Assembly (NCBI GenBank): GCA_963751665.1
Contig: CAVVVF010000001.1
Location: forward strand, 682,001-746,000
DNA: 64,000 bases
Direction of reading: 5' to 3'
DNA from: AC-69 sp963751665
GTDB lineage: Bacteria > Actinomycetota > UBA4738 > HRBIN12
A program made the translations under genes and the position numbers. Positions 1 through 7,907 of this stretch are shown here, piece after piece (the first letter of the stretch is position 1; each line of letters opens with the position of its first letter). The notes below the pieces were generated by a model. It was not told the origin of the DNA. It did not search any database and was given only the letters and a program-made list of their open reading frames with translations.

Positions 1-504
1 TGCCCACCCAGGAACAGCGAGCGGTTCAGGACGATGTCGATCTCGTCGGCGCCGAGCTCGACGACCTCGCGCACCTCGCGGAGGCGGGCGTCGAGCGGCC
101 CCAGGCCGCTGGGGAAGCCGCCGGCGACCGAAGCGACCTTCACGCCGGTGTTCTTCGAGCTGCCCGACGGCGACCGGCACCAGGTGCGGGTAGATGCAGA
201 CGGCGGCAACCGAGGGGATGGAAGGGTCCAACGGGTTCGGCCGGACGGCCTTGGCGCACATGGCCACGATCTTGCCGGTCGTGTCGGAGCCCTCGAGGGT
301 GGTGAGGTCCATGGACCGGATGGCCAGGTCGAGCGCCCACAGCTTGGACTCGCGCTTGATCGAGCGTTTCGCCAGGGATGCGGCGCGCTCCTCCAGGCCC
401 ACCGCGTCTACCGCGGCGGCCCGGGCCACCAGCCGCGCCGCTTCCTTCGCGGTGAACCGCACGGGGGTTGGGTGGCGCCGTTCGATCTCGGCCGCCTGCG
501 ACAT
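1..504 (-). CDS. deoC: Deoxyribose-phosphate aldolase, 3' end off the window, one frameshift
   Basis: DeoC cleaves 2-deoxyribose-5-phosphate to glyceraldehyde-3-phosphate and acetaldehyde in cytosolic deoxynucleoside salvage. The gene runs leftwards and its C-terminus lies beyond base 1. The ATG at 504 follows a GAGGAGG ribosome-binding site. The N-terminus contains SMDLTTLEGSDT and CIYPHLVPVAV, as in the long actinobacterial form. At about 165-175 the reading frame changes: the expected SSKNTGVKVASVAGGFP and then ELGADEIDIVLNRSLFLGG are read in another frame. A single-base indel explains this. The neighbour cdd acts in the same salvage pathway. The family is clear, and the break is probably a sequence error. 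Confidence 0.85.
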   Translation of the reverse strand, partial: MSQAAEIERRHPTPVRFTAKEAARLVARAAAVDAVGLEERAASLAKRSIKRESKLWALDLAIRSMDLTTLEGSDTTGKIVAMCAKAVRPNPLDPSIPSVAAVCIYPHLVPVAVGQLEEHRREGRFGRRRLPQRPGAARRPPPRGARGRRARRRRDRHRPEPLAVPGWA

Positions 505-560
505 CCGTGGAGCCTCCTCAGCAGGGAAGGCCATGGTAGCCGAATCCCCCGAACCGCCGG

Positions 561-947
561 CTAACGGTGCGGGTCCGGGCCGAACGAGCTCGGGCCGAAT
601 GCGTCGGGGATGAGGTCCTCGAGCGCCCAGGCGACCCTCTTGCCACTCGTGGTCTCGGACACGACGAGCGACTGCGGTCCGAACTCCCACAGGACCTGGC
701 GGCATCCCCCGCACGGCGGCGTCGGCTGGGCCGCATCGGTGACCACCGCAACGCAATCGATCTTCTTCTCCCCCGCTGTCACCGCCGCGCCCACCGCGTT
801 CCGCTCCGCGCACATGCCGAGCGGGTACGAGGCGTTCTCCACGTTCACGCCGGTGAAGATCCGCCCGCCGGCAAGGACCGCCGCCCCTACGCGGAACTCG
901 CTGTACGGGGCGTACGCGTTCGTTCGCGCCTCGGCGGCCGCCGCCAC
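561..947 (-). CDS. cdd: Cytidine deaminase
   Basis: Cytosolic zinc enzyme that deaminates cytidine and deoxycytidine to uridine and deoxyuridine. The 128-residue product has the two zinc motifs: MCAERNA, holding the first Cys and the catalytic Glu, and PPCGGCRQ, holding two further Cys. Length matches the family (about 130). The GTG start at 947 is used because no ATG lies upstream in frame. The reading frame stays open for about 15 codons towards the CBS-protein stop at 976, so a start such as the CTG near 989 cannot be excluded. It sits between the CBS protein and deoC in one minus-strand run. Confidence 0.93.
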   Translation of the reverse strand: MAAAAEARTNAYAPYSEFRVGAAVLAGGRIFTGVNVENASYPLGMCAERNAVGAAVTAGEKKIDCVAVVTDAAQPTPPCGGCRQVLWEFGPQSLVVSETTSGKRVAWALEDLIPDAFGPSSFGPDPHR

Positions 948-975
948 CAGCTCGTCGATCTGCTCGTCCGGCGGC

Positions 976-2262
976 TTACTCAGCGGTCGCTCCCGCGGGG
1001 CTCGGCTGTTCGGCGCCCTCGGGCTTTCGGGTGATCAACACCTTGGCGATGCGCCGCCCGTTCACCTTCTCCGCCTTGAACACGAGGTTCTGGTAGGTGA
1101 CCTCCTCGCCCTGCGCGGGGATGGAGCCGAGGAGCCCGAGCATCAGGCCGCCCACCGTGTCCCACTCCTGGTCGGGGAGCTCCGTGTCGAGGAGCTCGTT
1201 CACCTCGTCGATCCCCAGTCGCCCGTCCACGCGGTACACGCCGTTCCCCAGGTCCACGACGGGCGGCTCCTCCCGGTCGTACTCGTCGGTGATCTCCCCG
1301 ACCAGCTCCTCCAGCAGGTCCTCCAGCGTGACCAGGCCGGAGACCGAGCCGTACTCGTCGGTGACGAGCGCGATGTGGAACTTCTCCTGCTGCATCTCCC
1401 GGAGCAGGTCGGCCACCTTCTTCGACTCCGGCACGAAGTGGGCGGGGCGCAGGATGTCGGTGAGCGGCATGTCGGCTTTGCCCTGGTACAGGGCCTTCAG
1501 CACGTCCTTGGCGAACACGAAGCCGACCACGTTGTCCAGGTCGTCGTGGAACACCGGGATCCGGGAGAAGCCGTGCCGGAGCACGAGAGCCTGGACGTCG
1601 CGGAGGGTCTTGTCGTCCTCGATGGCCACGACGTCGGGCCGCGGCACCATGACCTCGCGGACGATCGTGTCGCCGAACTCGAAGATCGAGTGGATGAGCT
1701 CCTTCTCCTCCTCCTCGATCTGCTCCTCGTCGGAGGCCACCTCCGCCAGGGCTCGGATCTCGTTCTCGGTGATGAACGGCCCTTGGGGCAGCCCCTTGCC
1801 CGGCATGACGACGTTGGCCAGCTTCACCAGGCCGGTCGCGACCGGCCCCACCAACCGGCCGAGCCCCACGATCAACGGCCCGAGCACCAGCGCCACGCGG
1901 TCGGTCTGCTGGATGGCGAAGGTCTTCGGCGTGACCTCGGCGAACACGAACAGCAGGAGGGTCATGGCAACGGTGGCGACGATCTCGCCGGCTCCGTGGA
2001 ACAGGCGGACGGCCAGCGACGTGGCGATGGTCGTGCCCCCGATTGTGGCGAGGAGCGTGAGGAGCAGCACCACGTTCAGGTACGGCGCGGGGTTCTCCGC
2101 GATCTTCGCCAGGGAGACCGAGCCCCGCCGCTTCTCCTCGGCGAACCGGTACGCGCGGACCCGGTTCACCCGGGTGATCGAGACCTCGCACGCACCGAGC
2201 ACGCCGACTCCGGCGATCAGCACGAGGATCACGATGAGCTGGAGCCAGTCGCCACTGCTCAC
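976..2262 (-). CDS. HlyC/CorC family membrane protein (DUF21, CBS pair, CorC_HlyC domains)
   Basis: Membrane protein of the CNNM/CorC type, a family linked to Mg2+/Co2+ transport. The 428 residues show an N-terminal DUF21 region with about three hydrophobic segments (around residues 6-26, 60-90 and 100-120). A CBS pair follows (MVPRPDVVAIEDD; EYGSVSGLVTLEDLLEELVG), then a C-terminal CorC_HlyC domain (YRVDGRLGIDEVNELL). The GTG at 2262 overlaps the ybeY stop by four bases (GTGA), which fixes the start and suggests translational coupling. The ybeY-CBS protein-cdd order is typical of Actinomycetota. The actual substrate cannot be read from sequence. Confidence 0.92.
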   Translation of the reverse strand: MSSGDWLQLIVILVLIAGVGVLGACEVSITRVNRVRAYRFAEEKRRGSVSLAKIAENPAPYLNVVLLLTLLATIGGTTIATSLAVRLFHGAGEIVATVAMTLLLFVFAEVTPKTFAIQQTDRVALVLGPLIVGLGRLVGPVATGLVKLANVVMPGKGLPQGPFITENEIRALAEVASDEEQIEEEEKELIHSIFEFGDTIVREVMVPRPDVVAIEDDKTLRDVQALVLRHGFSRIPVFHDDLDNVVGFVFAKDVLKALYQGKADMPLTDILRPAHFVPESKKVADLLREMQQEKFHIALVTDEYGSVSGLVTLEDLLEELVGEITDEYDREEPPVVDLGNGVYRVDGRLGIDEVNELLDTELPDQEWDTVGGLMLGLLGSIPAQGEEVTYQNLVFKAEKVNGRRIAKVLITRKPEGAEQPSPAGATAE

Positions 2263-2693
2263 GGGACCCGAACCCCCGCGTATCGCTCCTGCTTGGCCCA
2301 CATCTCGGCCCGGTCGGCCTCGTCCTCGTGGTCGTGCCCCAACAGGTGGAGGATCCCGTGGACCAGGAGGAGGCGAAGCTCGGCCGGTGGGTCCTGCGGG
2401 TGGTTCGCGGCGGCGACCGCCGGTGCGATGACGACATCGCCCAGGATCCGGACATCCTCCTCGTTCGACTCCTCGAGCGGGAACGACAGGACGTCGGTCG
2501 GCCCCTCCTCATCCAGGTAGGTTCGGTTGAGGTCGGCCATCTCCTCGGTGGTCACGAAGGAGACGGACAGCTCCGAGCGCGCCACGCCCTCCGCCGCCAG
2601 AGTGGTCCGGGCCAGCTCGACCAGGCCGTCGTGGTCGAGGGGCTCGGGCTGCCGGTCGGAGACGAGGATCCTCGGACTGTCGTCGTCACTCAT
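2259..2693 (-). CDS. ybeY: Endoribonuclease YbeY
   Basis: Zinc-dependent single-strand endoribonuclease involved in 16S rRNA 3'-end maturation and ribosome quality control. The 144-residue product carries the family motif HGILHLLGHDHE with its three zinc-binding His. DVLSFPLEES earlier in the protein is also characteristic. The ATG at 2693 (MSDDDSP) lies inside the end of phoH, an 8-nt overlap. A longer open frame reaches 2804 but its extra residues are out-of-frame phoH sequence. It is translationally coupled to the CBS protein downstream by a GTGA overlap. Confidence 0.95.
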   Translation of the reverse strand: MSDDDSPRILVSDRQPEPLDHDGLVELARTTLAAEGVARSELSVSFVTTEEMADLNRTYLDEEGPTDVLSFPLEESNEEDVRILGDVVIAPAVAAANHPQDPPAELRLLLVHGILHLLGHDHEDEADRAEMWAKQERYAGVRVP

Positions 2694-3666
2694 CGGCGCC
2701 GGCCGCCCGCTTCTCCCCGAACATGCGGTAGGCCTCCACGATGTCCTGCACGATCTTGTGACGGACGACGTCGCGGGCCCCGAGCTGGCAGAACTCGATC
2801 CCACCGATGCCGGACAGGATGTCCTGCACGATCACCAGGCCGGACCGCTGTCCGTTCGGCAGGTCGATCTGCGTCACGTCACCGTTCACCACGGCCTTGG
2901 AGCCGAACCCTAGGCGCGTGAGGAACATCTTCATCTGCTCGGGCGTCGTGTTCTGGGCCTCGTCCAGGATGATGAAGGAGTCATTAAGCGTCCGGCCCCG
3001 CATGAAGGCGAGAGGCGCGACCTCCACGGTTCCCCGCTCCATCAGCCGGGGCAGCGAGTCCGCGCCGGTCATCTCGAACAGGGCGTCGTACAGCGGCTTC
3101 ATGTACGGATCGATCTTCTCGTAGAGCGTGCCGGGGAGGAACCCCAGTCGCTCGCCGGCCTCCACGGCCGGGCGCGTGAGGATGATGCGCGAGACCATCT
3201 TGTCCTGGAGGGCCCGGACCGCCGTGGCCACCGCGAGATAGGTCTTGCCGGTTCCGGCCGGGCCGATGGCGAACGTCAGCGTGGCCCGGCGCATCGCGTC
3301 CACGTACTGCTTCTGGCCCAGGGTCTTCGGCGAGATGCCCCGGCCTCGCCCGGTGAGGAGCACGTCGCCGAGCACCTCGGTGGGTTTGGCCTCGTTGCCC
3401 TTGATCAGCTCGATCGACCGGCCGACCGACGACGCAGTCAGGTCGTGTCCCCGCTCGAGGAGCGACAGCAGCTCCTCGAACAGCACCCCGACGCGTTCGG
3501 CCTCTTCCTCGGGCCCGGTGATGGTGATCTCGTTCCCGCGGACGACGATCACGGACTCGAACGCGGCCTCCACGAGCTTGAGCAGCTCGTCGCGCTGCCC
3601 GAGGAGGGCGACCATGGACCGGTCGCCGGGGACCAGGATCTTCACTTGGGTGGTGGCTCTCGCCAA
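2686..3666 (-). CDS. phoH: PhoH family ATPase
   Basis: Cytosolic P-loop ATPase of the PhoH (RhaA-like) family, often linked to RNA metabolism and always close to ybeY in actinobacteria. Walker A is GPAGTGKT at about residues 135-142, and Walker B is SFIILDEAQN. An N-terminal KH/R3H-like region precedes the ATPase. The start is uncertain: TTG at 3666 has a GGAAG nine bases upstream and gives 326 residues, while GTG at 3645 has no ribosome-binding site. The frame stays open to 3900 but that part is low-complexity and not family-like. Confidence 0.92.
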   Translation of the reverse strand: MARATTQVKILVPGDRSMVALLGQRDELLKLVEAAFESVIVVRGNEITITGPEEEAERVGVLFEELLSLLERGHDLTASSVGRSIELIKGNEAKPTEVLGDVLLTGRGRGISPKTLGQKQYVDAMRRATLTFAIGPAGTGKTYLAVATAVRALQDKMVSRIILTRPAVEAGERLGFLPGTLYEKIDPYMKPLYDALFEMTGADSLPRLMERGTVEVAPLAFMRGRTLNDSFIILDEAQNTTPEQMKMFLTRLGFGSKAVVNGDVTQIDLPNGQRSGLVIVQDILSGIGGIEFCQLGARDVVRHKIVQDIVEAYRMFGEKRAAGADE

Positions 3667-3797
3667 GGTGCGGTCTTCCGGGGGTCGTCCCCCCGTTCCT
3701 CCCTGTTGGTGGCCTGTTGGTGGACCGTTGCAAAAGGGGTCGTCACCTGACGACCCCAACCAGCCACGATTGTACCGTGGGGCACCGGGGGCGGCGA

Positions 3798-4145
3798 CTA
3801 CCCGGGGGGCCAGGCCATGCGCCTCCCCCCCAGCAGGTGGAAGTGGAGATGGTGCACCGACTGCCCCGCGTCCGCGCCCGTGTTTGCCACCAGGCGCCAT
3901 CCCGTGCGGTCGATGCCCTCGGCCCGGGCGAGCTGCACGGCCGACCGGATCATCTCGGCCAGCACGGCCGTGTGACCCTCGTCGATCTCCTCCAGCGACC
4001 GAAGGTGCTCCTTCGGCACCAGGAGGATGTGCGTGGGTGCCTGGGGATTGATGTCCCGGAAGGCCACGACGTTGTCGGTCTCGCGAACGATCTGGGCGGG
4101 AAGCTCTCCGGCCACGATGCGACAGAACAGGCAGTCGGCGTCCAC
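3798..4145 (-). CDS. HIT domain nucleotide-binding hydrolase (HINT-like)
   Basis: Small cytosolic hydrolase of the histidine-triad family acting on purine nucleoside phosphoramidates or similar nucleotides. The 115 residues begin VDADCLFCRIVAGE and contain the triad HHLHFHLLGG near the C-terminus, as in HINT proteins. Start is GTG 4145. It has no Shine-Dalgarno sequence but a TAGAGT hexamer lies seven bases upstream, so translation is probably leaderless. A HIT gene here between dnaJ and phoH is the usual actinobacterial order. Confidence 0.92.
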   Translation of the reverse strand: MDADCLFCRIVAGELPAQIVRETDNVVAFRDINPQAPTHILLVPKEHLRSLEEIDEGHTAVLAEMIRSAVQLARAEGIDRTGWRLVANTGADAGQSVHHLHFHLLGGRRMAWPPG

Positions 4146-4152
4146 GGCCCCG

Positions 4153-4158
4153 ACTCTA
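4153..4158 (-). promoter_or_regulatory. Putative -10 hexamer for a leaderless HIT transcript
   Basis: TAGAGT on the minus strand ends seven bases before the GTG at 4145. No ribosome-binding site is present. The layout is shared with rpsT, valS, nadD and others in this window. No convincing -35 element is seen. Confidence 0.45.
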
Positions 4159-4164
4159 GACCGG

Positions 4165-5265
4165 CTAGGTGGGGCGCCGGAGGTGGGCCGGCACGGCGGG
4201 CCCACCTCCGGCGGCCTCGCCTCGCATCTCGGCCAGTTCCTCGAGCAGCCTCCGCTGCTCCTTCCCCAGGTCCCGTGGGGTCTCCACGTGGATCGTGAGG
4301 TGGAGGTCGCCCCGGCCCCGGCGCCCCAGGTTGGGGATGCCCTTGCCCCGAAGGCGGATCACCGTCCCCGACTCCGTCCCCGCGCCGAGCTTCACCCGGT
4401 CCAGCCCGTCCAGGGTCTCGACCTCGAGCTCGGCCCCCAGCGCGGCCTGCACCATCGGAACCTCGACCACCGCGAACAGATCCTGGCCCCGGCGCTCGAA
4501 CACAGGGCTCTCCTCGACAGCGATCGAAAGGAACAGGTCTCCCGGCGGACCACCCGCCCGGCCGGCGTGCCCCTGGCCCGGGACCCGAAGCTCCACGCCG
4601 TGGGCCACCCCGGCCGGAACGTCGACCGGGACGGTGCGCTCCGCGGGTACCCGTCCCTGGCCCCGGCACCGCTCGCATTTCGCTTGGATCTCCTGGCCCG
4701 TCCCCTCGCACGTGCCGCAGGCGCGGGCCGTCATCACCGTGCCGAAGATGCTCCGGCGGACCTCCTGGACCTGCCCGGTGCCGCCGCACGTCCGGCACCG
4801 GGTCGGGCTGGTCCCGGGCTCCGCCCCGGAGCCCGCACAGCGGTCGCAGGTCTGGAGGGCGTCCACGGCGATGTCCCGGCGGACCCCGAACGCGGCCTCC
4901 TGGAACGACAGCAGGACCCCCGCCCGGAGATCCTCTCCCCGCCGGGTCCGGGTCGAAGGGGTGGGCTCGCGCCGCCGCCCGAACGTGCCGCTGCCGAAGA
5001 ACGCCTCGAAGATCTCGCTGATGTCGGCGAACGGGAAGACCTCCGGGCGGCCCTGGCCGTAGACGTCGTACCGCTGCCGCTTGTCCGGGTCCGACAGGAT
5101 CTCGTAGGCCGCCGTGACCTCCTTGAACCGCTCCTCGGTCGCTGCGTCGCCGCTCGCGTCCGGGTGCAGCTCGCGGGCCAGGCGCCGGTACGCCTTCCGG
5201 ATCTCCTCCTGCGTCGCCGTACGCGGGATGCCCAGGATCTCGTACAGGTCGCGGATGCCCGCCAT
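4165..5265 (-). CDS. dnaJ: Chaperone DnaJ (Hsp40)
   Basis: Co-chaperone that stimulates DnaK ATPase activity. The 366 residues show an N-terminal J domain with HPD at residues 34-36. A short G/F-poor linker follows, then four CxxCxGxG zinc repeats (CDRCAGSG, CRTCGGTG, CGTCEGTG, CERCRGQG), then the C-terminal substrate-binding domains. The ATG at 5265 lies two bases after the hrcA stop, so the genes form an operon under HrcA/CIRCE control. This is the second-DnaJ arrangement common in actinobacteria; dnaK and grpE are not in the window. Confidence 0.96.
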   Translation of the reverse strand: MAGIRDLYEILGIPRTATQEEIRKAYRRLARELHPDASGDAATEERFKEVTAAYEILSDPDKRQRYDVYGQGRPEVFPFADISEIFEAFFGSGTFGRRREPTPSTRTRRGEDLRAGVLLSFQEAAFGVRRDIAVDALQTCDRCAGSGAEPGTSPTRCRTCGGTGQVQEVRRSIFGTVMTARACGTCEGTGQEIQAKCERCRGQGRVPAERTVPVDVPAGVAHGVELRVPGQGHAGRAGGPPGDLFLSIAVEESPVFERRGQDLFAVVEVPMVQAALGAELEVETLDGLDRVKLGAGTESGTVIRLRGKGIPNLGRRGRGDLHLTIHVETPRDLGKEQRRLLEELAEMRGEAAGGGPAVPAHLRRPT

Positions 5266-5267
5266 GG

Positions 5268-6311
5268 CTACGCGCCGAGCTCGGTGGCGAGCTCGGAGAG
5301 CCGCTTGGCCACCGCCCGGACGGACGCCACCACCGTCACGTAGTCCATGGCGGTGGGCCCGACGACGCCGATCGTGCCGACCGGGGTATCGCCCATCAGG
5401 AACGGCGCGGCCACGATGGCCGCCTCCCACTCGCCGGTGGCCGGATGCTCCGCGCCGATCGTCACCGAGACGTCGCCGCCCGACCCCACTTGACGAAGCA
5501 GCCGAAGGAGCTCGGACTCGTGCTCGAGGGCCTCGATCAGCCGGTGCACGGTGTCGCGCCGCCAGTGGGCCACCTCGTCGGCCAGGTTCGCCACACCGCC
5601 CACGAGCACGTGATCCCCGCCCTTGCCCCGCTGCATGTCGCCGAGGGTGTCGGCCACGGCCATCAGCAGGTCTCGCTCGGCCGAACCGGACTCTCCTGCC
5701 AGCCGCAGCGCCCGCGCCTGGGCCTCGGGCAAGGTCCTACCGCTGAACGAGTCGCCGATCCGCCGCTCCAGCGCCTCCAGGGCCTGCCCGTCGAGCTCCC
5801 GAGGGCGGTCGACGATGGCCTTCTCCACCCGGCCGTGCTGGCCGATCACGAGCACCATGATCGAGGGGCCGAGGTCGACCATCTCCGCCCGGACGAGCTG
5901 TTCCTCGGACAGGCTGGGAGGCACGGCGAGTCCGGCGTACTGGGTCAGGCGGGACAGGAGTTGTGTGGTCCCCTTGAGCACTTCTTCCAGGTCCAGCATG
6001 GTCTCGGCGAAGAACCCGCTGATTGCCCGCCGCTGCACGTCGCGGAGGCGCCCCCCCGCAGGCAACGTGTCCACGTAGCCCCGATATCCGACGTCGGTGG
6101 GGATGCGGCCGGCCGACGTGTGTGGGTGGGTCAGGTACCCCATCTCCTCCAGGGCGGCCATCTCGTTCCGGATGGTCGCGCTGGACACGCCGAGCCTGGC
6201 CATCTCGGCGATGGTCTCGCTCCCCACGGGCTCCCCGGTCCGCACGTATTCCTCGACCACCGCGCGGAGCACGGCGATCTTCCTGGCGCCGAGGTCGGAG
6301 GGTTCTCCCAT
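5268..6311 (-). CDS. hrcA: Heat-inducible transcription repressor HrcA
   Basis: Repressor of class I heat-shock genes that binds CIRCE operators. The 347 residues start with a winged-helix domain (SETIAEMARLGVSSATIRNE) and continue with SAGRIPTDVGYR and the HrcA C-terminal domain. A near-perfect CIRCE lies 13 bases upstream of the ATG at 6311, so autoregulation is expected. There is no clear ribosome-binding site, and TAAGAA lies about nine bases before the ATG. dnaJ follows directly. Confidence 0.96.
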   Translation of the reverse strand: MGEPSDLGARKIAVLRAVVEEYVRTGEPVGSETIAEMARLGVSSATIRNEMAALEEMGYLTHPHTSAGRIPTDVGYRGYVDTLPAGGRLRDVQRRAISGFFAETMLDLEEVLKGTTQLLSRLTQYAGLAVPPSLSEEQLVRAEMVDLGPSIMVLVIGQHGRVEKAIVDRPRELDGQALEALERRIGDSFSGRTLPEAQARALRLAGESGSAERDLLMAVADTLGDMQRGKGGDHVLVGGVANLADEVAHWRRDTVHRLIEALEHESELLRLLRQVGSGGDVSVTIGAEHPATGEWEAAIVAAPFLMGDTPVGTIGVVGPTAMDYVTVVASVRAVAKRLSELATELGA

Positions 6312-6323
6312 GGCCCTACATTC

Positions 6324-6350
6324 TTAGCAGTCGCGAGGGGAGAGTGCTAG
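6324..6350. promoter_or_regulatory. CIRCE operator (HrcA binding site)
   Basis: TTAGCAGTC, nine bases, GAGTGCTAG. This matches the CIRCE consensus TTAGCACTC-N9-GAGTGCTAA except for one base in each arm. It lies directly upstream of hrcA, where HrcA would repress the hrcA-dnaJ operon. It also lies upstream of the divergent sigma-factor gene. Confidence 0.93.
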
Positions 6351-6422
6351 CTTCGGCTTCCCGGACCTGTCAACCTCCGGATGGCCTCGCGCGTCTTTCG
6401 GGTGCAAGAGGAGTGACGTGAG

Positions 6423-6935
6423 CTGATCGACGAGGTCGCCATCCGGGAGTTCCTGCACACGGTCTACCCCAGGCTGGTCGGGGGCCTGTCGCTGGTCGCG
6501 GGGAGCCGGGCCGCAGCCGAGGACGCGGTGCAGGAAGCGGTGGCCAGGGCCTGGGAGCGGTCCGAGCGGGGGGCCGACATCGAATCCCTCACGGCGTGGG
6601 TTACCACGGTGTCGCTGAACCTGGCGCGGAGCCGGCTGCGGCGGGTGGCGGCGGAGCGCCGGGCCCGCGCCCGGCTGGGGACCAGGGAGTCCTCGCCGAG
6701 CGAGGGCCATGAAGACCGCATCGATGTCACCCGGGCACTCGAGGCGCTCCCGCGGCGCCAGCGCGAGGCGACGGTGCTCCGCTACTACCTGGGGATGGAC
6801 GTGAAGGAGGTCGCCGCGGTGCTGGGGATGAGCGAGGGGTCGGCGAAGACCACGCTGTTCCGGGCCCGACAGGCGCTGTCTCGAGCGCTCGGCGAACCGG
6901 ACCTGGAGGAGGCGAACGACCGTGGCGAGGCTTGA
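6423..6935 (+). CDS. ECF-type RNA polymerase sigma factor
   Basis: Extracytoplasmic-function sigma factor of the SigE/SigJ-like type. Region 2 is visible as RAAAEDAVQEAVARAWE and region 4 as LPRRQREATVLRYYLGMD followed by VAAVLGMSEGSAKTTLFRAR, a helix-turn-helix. The first in-frame GTG (6528) would remove half of region 2. The only start giving a full domain is CTG at 6423, nine bases after AGAGGAG, for 170 residues. A stop at 6414 closes the frame just upstream. The next gene overlaps its end by 14 bases and is probably its membrane partner. The CTG start is inferred. Confidence 0.85.
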   Translation: MIDEVAIREFLHTVYPRLVGGLSLVAGSRAAAEDAVQEAVARAWERSERGADIESLTAWVTTVSLNLARSRLRRVAAERRARARLGTRESSPSEGHEDRIDVTRALEALPRRQREATVLRYYLGMDVKEVAAVLGMSEGSAKTTLFRARQALSRALGEPDLEEANDRGEA

Positions 6936-7907
6936 TGACCGCCTGCGGCGGGATCTCGAGCGGGCCGCCCGCCCGGCGGATCCCGCCGGCGTCTACGAGG
7001 AGCTCATCCGGCGCCGCGAACGCAGGCGGATAGTTCGGAGGATCGAGGCCACGGCGCTCGCCGTGGCGGTCGTCGCTGGCACCCTCGCCGGAACCTACGG
7101 CCTGTCCCGCGTGTTCTTGGCCGACACGACGACCGCCGGCGAGGGCGGCTCTCCTTCGGTGAGCATGCGCGCCCACGTCCCCGAGTCCCTCATCGCAGGC
7201 GACCTCCGACATCGGCCTGGGGTTCCCCGTGTGCAACGTGACGTCGGTCCAAGGGCAGTTCGGTGAGGGACAAGGGGTCTGGACGGCCTACGTCGCCACC
7301 AAGCGTGGCGACGTCGGCGTGCCCGAACGCGAGCGAGGCGGACAACGTCCTCGCCCTCGACGTCACCGGCGATGGTCAGGCCGATACGGCGTACGGACCA
7401 TTCGGGTGCCAGGGCGGATGCTCGGCCTTCGCCGCTCCGGACATCGACGGCGACGGGAGCGACGAGCTGCTCGTTCAGGACGTCGCGTTCAGCATCGCCG
7501 GCCTGCGGCTGTTCGAGGTGAGCGGGGGCGACGGGCCGGGAGCCGGCGGGGCGATCCTGTCACCCGTGACCGTGGCGCCACCGGGCGACCCGGCGGGAGG
7601 ATTCGAGCCCGGGAAGGAACTCCGTCTGTGGCTCGGCGGCGACGGGTTCCACCTCGACGCGCTGCGATGCGAGGCGGGGCCGGACGGGCAGGTGCTGGTG
7701 GCGACCTCGGCCGAGTCCAAGCCCCACGACTCGCCGAACGCCGTCTGGTACGCGCACGAGACGACGTTCAGGTTGCGACATGACGGGAAGCTCGACGTGC
7801 TCGGCACGCGGGACTTCCAGGAACCGGCGACCTCCGACTTGCCATCGTTCGCCACGCGCAGACCGCCTTGTGGTGCCGCGCTCCCCTATCCCTTCGGGGG
7901 CGGCTAA
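6922..7907 (+). CDS. Membrane-anchored protein partner of the sigma factor, two frameshifts
   Basis: I recognise no named family. The N-terminus (GTG 6922) is charged and cytoplasmic-looking (DDRLRRDLERAARPADP, then RRRERRRIVRRIE). One membrane helix follows at about residues 42-64, as in anti-sigma factors. The extracytoplasmic part includes DVTGDGQADTAYG and APDIDGDGSDELLVQ, which resemble FG-GAP/VCBS calcium-binding repeats. The frame changes at about 7195-7230 and again at about 7305-7320; the three segments together make one protein of roughly 328 residues ending at 7907. Overlap with the sigma gene supports a sensing or anti-sigma role, which is inference. Confidence 0.6.

Noticed and set aside
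610..2520. Long plus-strand open frame antisense to the CBS protein and ybeY
   Set aside because: No family features; composition is that of the antisense of a high-GC gene. The minus-strand genes are certain.
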